From assembly GCA_024277475.1 (NCBI GenBank), contig JAJRVC010000657.1:1-9735 (forward strand): a DNA stretch of 9,735 nt. The letters are read 5' to 3'. Below, piece after piece: positions 5,867-9,735 of the stretch. Below the pieces are notes generated by a model. The model did not search any database. It was given only the letters and a program-made list of their open reading frames with translations, and was not told the origin of the DNA. The position numbers and the translations under genes were made by a program. The stretch comes from Deltaproteobacteria bacterium (GTDB taxonomy: Bacteria > Desulfobacterota > Desulfobacteria > Desulfobacterales > JAFDCJ01). Position 1 is the first letter of the stretch, and every line of letters starts with the position of its first letter.

Positions 5867-7039
5867 TTAGACCAGACCGCCCTCACTGAGAGGCCTATTT
5901 TCCAGGATTCGTTCGGGCCGGAAGATCGACAAGTCCAGTGATGGTGTTATACCGATAATCAGCTCGGTTAGGTAACGACCTACGGCCGGAGCCTGCTGGA
6001 GGCCATGGCCGGAAAAACCGTTGGCCAGGAAAAAGCCTTTGAGGTCAGGCCATTCGCCTAAAATGGCGTTGCCATCGAGGCTATTAACCGCATAAAGGCC
6101 GGCCCAGCCTCGGACAAGCCTAAGCGTATCGAATGAGGGAACGAACTCGGCCAACTCAGGCCAAAGCATCTCCATAAACCGCTTGTCGTCCCAGTTAAAG
6201 TCGAACCCAATCGGGTCTTCGTCCATGGATTTACCCAGCAGAATTTGTCCACCGGTCTCGGTGCGAAAATAGAGACCTGAGGGCAGAATGGTCAACGGGA
6301 GGGGTCCTTCCGGCTTCACAGCCGGATCCAATGCGAAGACCTGCCGCTTGACCGGTTCAACAGGAATCTTCACGCCGGCCATCCGGGCGACCCCGGCCGC
6401 CCATGCCCCGGCACAATTGATTACAAATTTGGATGTCAGACTTCTTCCGGAGGCCAATTTGACCCCGGAGATACGTCCGCCTGAGGACATGAGCTCAACC
6501 ACCTCGCCTTTAATGTATTCCGCTTCCAGTGATCTGGCCTTGGCTTTATACCCCATGAGCACGGCATAGGCATCAAAGTGCCCATCCTGAGGTCCGAAGG
6601 TGCCGCCCACTAGACCGGATGTATCATAAAGAGGATAGTGCTGTTTTATTTTTTTCAGCGACCACCAGCCCACACGGCAGCCTAAGCTCTGCTGCAAAGC
6701 CAGCGTTTCATTTGCACTGCTGCGACCATATTCATCTATAAGGAAAAGATTCCCCTCGCGGCGATAGGTGATGTTTAGTCTATCCTCGTTAATGGCCATT
6801 GTATCCTCGAATTGTTCCAGGACCTCAAAGGCGTATTGTGAAATCTGGATGTTTTGTTTGAGACTGAACTGAATGCGCACGTTGGCCATGGATAAGGTCG
6901 TTGACGCCCGAGTATAGATCGGATCCATTTCGATCACGGCCACTTTGAGTTTGTTGTCAGCGCTGACCAGGGAATAGGCGGTGCAAGAACCCATGATGCC
7001 GCCGCCTACTATAATTACATCGTAAGTACCATTATTCAT
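5867..7039 (-). CDS. FAD-dependent oxidoreductase, DAO family (sarcosine/dimethylglycine oxidase-like)
   Basis: A 390-residue flavoprotein of the D-amino-acid oxidase (DAO) fold, which includes sarcosine oxidase beta subunit, dimethylglycine and glycine oxidases and FOXRED1-like proteins. These enzymes oxidise the C-N bond of amino acids or N-methyl amino acids. The N-terminal dinucleotide fold is DVIIVGGGIMGSCTA (7-21), with G12-x-G14-x-x-G17 and Glu37 at the end of beta 2 for the FAD ribose. The middle has VINCAGAWA (206-214) and the C-terminal FAD-closing motif is LANGFSGHGLQQAPAVG (338-354). No signal peptide or membrane segment is seen. ATG 7039 has AAGGATT (complement of 7051-7057) 11 bp upstream, a somewhat long spacing. 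The ABC ATPase gene ends 71 bp upstream on the same strand with no clear terminator, so one operon is likely. The true substrate and electron acceptor (oxygen or a redox protein) are not determined. Confidence 0.88.
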   Translation of the reverse strand: MNNGTYDVIIVGGGIMGSCTAYSLVSADNKLKVAVIEMDPIYTRASTTLSMANVRIQFSLKQNIQISQYAFEVLEQFEDTMAINEDRLNITYRREGNLFLIDEYGRSSANETLALQQSLGCRVGWWSLKKIKQHYPLYDTSGLVGGTFGPQDGHFDAYAVLMGYKAKARSLEAEYIKGEVVELMSSGGRISGVKLASGRSLTSKFVINCAGAWAAGVARMAGVKIPVEPVKRQVFALDPAVKPEGPLPLTILPSGLYFRTETGGQILLGKSMDEDPIGFDFNWDDKRFMEMLWPELAEFVPSFDTLRLVRGWAGLYAVNSLDGNAILGEWPDLKGFFLANGFSGHGLQQAPAVGRYLTELIIGITPSLDLSIFRPERILENRPLSEGGLV

Positions 7040-7110
7040 GGTATTTCAATAATCCTTATAAAAAGATTGCATGGTAAGCCGGTTTTTTAACAGCGATGAT
7101 TTTCCTGTTG

Positions 7111-9228
7111 CTATGCGGTCGCAGGACTCACCACTGTTTCAATTTTTTCCAATTCTTCTATAGGGATGTGACAAAGTATCCGATGGCCTTTATCCGAAGT
7201 TTGCCAGGGAGGCTTTTCTGTTTCGCATATTCTATCGTTCTCCGGGAGCATCTCTCGGCGCGGGCATCGGGTGTGAAAAACACATCCGCTGGGCGGGTCG
7301 AGAGCACTGGGTACGTTGCCACTGAGGCGAAGATCTTTTTGCACTACATCCGGATCGGGGACGGGAACCGCCGACAGCAGTGCTTCGGTGTATGGGTGAT
7401 ATGGCGGCATATAGATGGCATCGGCCGGTCCGATTTCCACAACATGGCCCAGATACATGACGGCAATGTCGTCTGAGAAATAGCGTACAACGCTCAAATC
7501 GTGCGCAATAAAAATCATGGATGAGCCGAAAACCTTTTGAATCTCTAAAAGAAGATTGATGACCGCCGCCTGAACCGAAACGTCCAGAGCGGAAACCGGC
7601 TCATCACAGATTATCAGATCGGGCCGACTGGCCAGCGCCCGGGCAATACCGACACGTTGCTTTTCGCCCCCGCTGAGCTGTCGGGGGAGGCGGTCATAGT
7701 ATGTGGGCGGAAGACGGACAGCCTTGAGGAGCTTAATGACTTCGTTTTTTACCTGATTCTTTGGCACGGTCTTAAATCTTTTAATCGGTCGCGCAATTTG
7801 CGAGCCAACGGAAAATGAAGGATTGAGCGTGGAATCAGGGTTTTGGAAGACCATCTGCATTTCTTTAATCATGTTTGTATCACGTTCTGTCACACGTTGG
7901 GTAGCGTCAAGGCCTAAGAATTCCAAATTACCGTCGGTTACCGCCTCTAGGCCGATGAGTCCCTTGACTAAAGTGGACTTGCCGCACCCCGATTCTCCCA
8001 CGACCCCAAGAGTCCGGCCCTTTGCTACTCTCAAACTAACATCATCCACAGCCTTGACATATTTCTTTTCACCCAATCCAAACAGACTGATAATTGAGTT
8101 CGATTCTGTTGGGTAGTAAACCTTGAGACTATCAAAAGTGATCAGATCTTCCCGGGGGGTCTCAGTTTGAGCCGGGGCAGGACCCTCTTTAGCTTTACGT
8201 CGCTTTTTCACGGTGGGGGAATGGTCCTCAATATCAAGGGCGTATATACACCTGGCCATATGCTCTGGTATTATTTCCGTAAACCCCGGTCGCGCCCTGC
8301 GGCAGTCTTCAGTGACAAATTCGCAGCGAGGTGCAAAGATGCACTCGGTCTTAGAGCGCTCGGCCGGAGGCGGCACACGCCCTCTAATGGGTTTCAGTAC
8401 GGAACTCTCCTTACTTTCTCCAAGCCGCGGTACGCAGGCCAAAAGGCCCCTGGTATAGGGATGACGAGGATTTCGAAAGATTTCTGAAATGGGTCCGCTT
8501 TCCACCATTTGGCCGGCGTACATCACACAAAGATAATCGCTCACACGGGCCACCACACCCAGGTTGTGGGTGATGAATATGTTGGCTGCATTAAAATCAT
8601 GTTTAAGCTCCTCTAACAGATCGAGCACGGCCGCTTCAACAGTAACGTCCAGTGCTGTTGTGGGCTCATCCATGATGATGAGGGCTGGGTTGTTGAGCAT
8701 CGCCATGGCAATGACGATACGTTGTTGCTGGCCGCCCGAGATCTGATGCGGGTAGCGAATCATCATATTTTCCACATCGGGCATATTGACCCGTTGAAGC
8801 ATTTGGATACTTCGTTCCCAAGCCTCTTTTTGGGAAATATCCTTGTGGCAGGTCAGCACCTCAGATAGCTGCTCGCCTAGTCGCACCGAAGGGTTAAGCG
8901 CCTGCATGGGATCCTGAAACACCATGGATATCCTATCTCCCCGCAGCTTTTTGAGTTCATCCTGCGATCGTCCGACCAGGTTTTCTCCCAGAAAACGGAT
9001 GCTTCCCCCCACAATTTTGCCGTTGGAGCCGAGAAAATTGACAATCCCGAAAGCAATCGTACTCTTGCCGCAGCCGGATTCGCCCACAAGACCAACGGTT
9101 TCGCCTTCACATACCTTAAAGGAGACGCCTTGAATAGCCTCTACATCGCCCTTGCGGGTTTCGTAGGAAATTTGGAGATTTTCTACTTCCAGTACCGGGA
9201 TCGATCCTGCAGCATTGGCTTTGTTCAT
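7111..9228 (-). CDS. Fused DppD-DppF type ABC transporter ATP-binding protein
   Basis: A 705-residue protein carrying both nucleotide-binding domains of a dipeptide/oligopeptide/nickel-class ABC importer in one chain, as in GsiA-type fusions; it powers uptake at the inner face of the membrane. Domain 1 has Walker A GESGCGKST (49-57), Q-loop Gln105, signature SGGQQQR (164-170), Walker B LIIMDEP (183-189) and His221. Domain 2 has Walker A GESGCGKST (411-419), Gln462, signature LSGGEKQR (518-525), Walker B LIICDEP (538-544) and His576. A basic linker with KKRRKAK (341-347) joins them. Each ATPase is followed by an oligopeptide-type C-terminal extension with HPYT and four cysteines: C296, C302, C309, C327 and C649, C655, C668, C686. 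Both ATP sites look intact. ATG 9228 follows GGAGA (complement of 9233-9237). The permease gene lies 116 bp upstream on the same strand. The imported substrate may be a peptide or a small amine. Confidence 0.96.
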   Translation of the reverse strand: MNKANAAGSIPVLEVENLQISYETRKGDVEAIQGVSFKVCEGETVGLVGESGCGKSTIAFGIVNFLGSNGKIVGGSIRFLGENLVGRSQDELKKLRGDRISMVFQDPMQALNPSVRLGEQLSEVLTCHKDISQKEAWERSIQMLQRVNMPDVENMMIRYPHQISGGQQQRIVIAMAMLNNPALIIMDEPTTALDVTVEAAVLDLLEELKHDFNAANIFITHNLGVVARVSDYLCVMYAGQMVESGPISEIFRNPRHPYTRGLLACVPRLGESKESSVLKPIRGRVPPPAERSKTECIFAPRCEFVTEDCRRARPGFTEIIPEHMARCIYALDIEDHSPTVKKRRKAKEGPAPAQTETPREDLITFDSLKVYYPTESNSIISLFGLGEKKYVKAVDDVSLRVAKGRTLGVVGESGCGKSTLVKGLIGLEAVTDGNLEFLGLDATQRVTERDTNMIKEMQMVFQNPDSTLNPSFSVGSQIARPIKRFKTVPKNQVKNEVIKLLKAVRLPPTYYDRLPRQLSGGEKQRVGIARALASRPDLIICDEPVSALDVSVQAAVINLLLEIQKVFGSSMIFIAHDLSVVRYFSDDIAVMYLGHVVEIGPADAIYMPPYHPYTEALLSAVPVPDPDVVQKDLRLSGNVPSALDPPSGCVFHTRCPRREMLPENDRICETEKPPWQTSDKGHRILCHIPIEELEKIETVVSPATA

Positions 9229-9243
9229 ATTATCTCCACTAAT

Positions 9244-9263
9244 TTACCGAAGATTTTCGGTAA
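9244..9263. promoter_or_regulatory. Perfect 8 bp inverted repeat just upstream of the ABC ATPase gene
   Basis: TTACCGAA (9244-9251) and TTCGGTAA (9256-9263) form a perfect 8 bp stem with the four-base loop GATT. It ends 15 bp before the ATPase start codon and close to its GGAGA ribosome site. It could be an operator, a processing or stabilising hairpin between permease and ATPase, or a translation-limiting leader structure. No T tract follows on the minus strand, so it is not a standard terminator. Confidence 0.5.
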
Positions 9264-9325
9264 TAATTCACCACGGATTCTCACGCAGTTTCAGACTATA
9301 TATTGTATCTAATCAAAAGCCTTTA

Positions 9326-9353
9326 TATCAGTCATTAATTTGTATTACTGATA
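9326..9353. repeat. 7 bp inverted repeat spanning the permease stop codon
   Basis: TATCAGT (9326-9332) and ACTGATA (9347-9353) form a 7 bp stem with a 14-base AT-rich loop; the stop codon of the permease gene (9345-9347) lies at its edge. There is no strong T tract after it on the minus strand. It may be a weak attenuator or 3'-end-protecting hairpin, or chance in AT-rich sequence. Confidence 0.25.
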
Positions 9354-9735
9354 CTTCATTGACTCTTCGCGTAAGCCGTCGGCTAATAGATTCAGACCCA
9401 CCACCAGTGTGGCAATCGCCAAACTGGGCCACAGGCACGCCCAGGGGCTTCCGGATAGAATGAACTCCCGCCCTTTTGCCACCATACTGCCCCAGTCCGG
9501 AGACGGTGGCGGTATCCCCAGACCCAGGAATCCCAATGTCCCCATGGCGAAGATGGCATATCCCACGCGAAGCATGGCATCGATGATGATGGGTCCACGC
9601 GCGTTGGGAAGGATTTCTACAAACATGATGTGCCAGGGACTTTCTCCCCGGGTCTCTGCTGCCCGGATGTACTCCCTGGTGCGGATGTCCATGGTAAGGC
9701 TGCGAACGAGGCGGGCGATGCCGGGGGTCCCCACA
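9345..9735 (-). CDS. DppC/OppC-type ABC transporter permease, C-terminal part
   Basis: The last 129 or so codons of an inner-membrane permease of the dipeptide/oligopeptide class; the 5' part lies beyond the right edge. The GTG at 9734 is an internal Val, not a true start, because homologues have several membrane helices before this point. The cytoplasmic EAA loop that docks on the ATPase is clear: EYIRAAETRGESPW followed by ILPN (residues 21-44 of the visible part). The GFLGLGIPPPSPDWGSMVAKGRE segment (68-90) is highly typical of DppC/OppC, and a last hydrophobic helix lies near residues 100-119. It is followed by the double ATPase on the same strand. The partner DppB-type permease and the substrate-binding protein are expected upstream, off-window. 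Confidence 0.94.
   Translation of the reverse strand, partial: VGTPGIARLVRSLTMDIRTREYIRAAETRGESPWHIMFVEILPNARGPIIIDAMLRVGYAIFAMGTLGFLGLGIPPPSPDWGSMVAKGREFILSGSPWACLWPSLAIATLVVGLNLLADGLREESMKYQ

Noticed and set aside
7040..7110. Terminator or promoter between the ABC ATPase and flavoprotein genes
   Set aside because: A run of six bases (TTTTTT on the plus strand) is present, but it is on the wrong strand for the minus-strand operon and lacks a stem; no convincing -35/-10 pair was found.
7096..7476. 126-codon plus-strand open frame at the 3' end of the ABC ATPase gene
   Set aside because: It is antisense to the conserved C-terminal region of the ATPase; no ribosome site or protein family is seen.

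Overview
This 9.7 kb window is bacterial and gene-dense. I infer a Gram-negative, probably anaerobic bacterium, most plausibly of the Desulfobacterota/deltaproteobacterial type. The hints are two MttB-superfamily methyltransferases, a fused dipeptide-type ABC ATPase, a bacterial sucrose synthase, and a TTCGATATTCG-type intergenic repeat. Taxonomy cannot be proven from the window. No RNA genes, CRISPR arrays, transposases or phage genes are visible.

Layout. (1) 2-1279 (+): the 3' part of a sucrose-synthase-type glycosyltransferase gene. It is cut by the window at its 5' end and looks natively truncated at its 3' end, where it runs directly into the tail of the next gene. (2) 1238-2689 (-): MttB-superfamily methyltransferase 1. 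(3) 2690-2784: a divergent control region. (4) 2785-4036 (+): a universal stress protein followed by an Asp/Glu-racemase-superfamily protein, probably co-transcribed. (5) 4132-5544 (-): a second, quite different MttB-superfamily methyltransferase. (6) 5545-5866: a 322 bp non-coding island rich in inverted and direct repeats. (7) 5867-9735 (-): a transporter/oxidase run, transcribed in the order DppC/OppC-type permease (5' end off-window), double-ATPase DppD-DppF fusion, FAD-dependent DAO-family oxidoreductase.

How the genes may work together (inference). MttB-superfamily proteins without pyrrolysine include enzymes that move a methyl group from quaternary amines (betaines, carnitine) to a corrinoid protein. 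DAO-family flavoproteins oxidise amino acids and N-methyl amino acids such as sarcosine or dimethylglycine. The ABC system would import a peptide or small amine. Together they suggest a locus for uptake and stepwise demethylation or oxidation of N-methylated amino-acid-like compounds, with the racemase-like protein acting on the carbon skeleton or its stereochemistry. No corrinoid protein, corrinoid reductase or substrate-binding protein lies inside the window, so this remains a hypothesis.

The most curious structural point is that the 3' ends of both methyltransferase genes sit against apparently interrupted plus-strand material: the truncated sucrose synthase at about 1236, and an orphan Shine-Dalgarno with a 20-codon frame at 4063-4135. 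This would fit a patchwork locus built by gene insertion or deletion.
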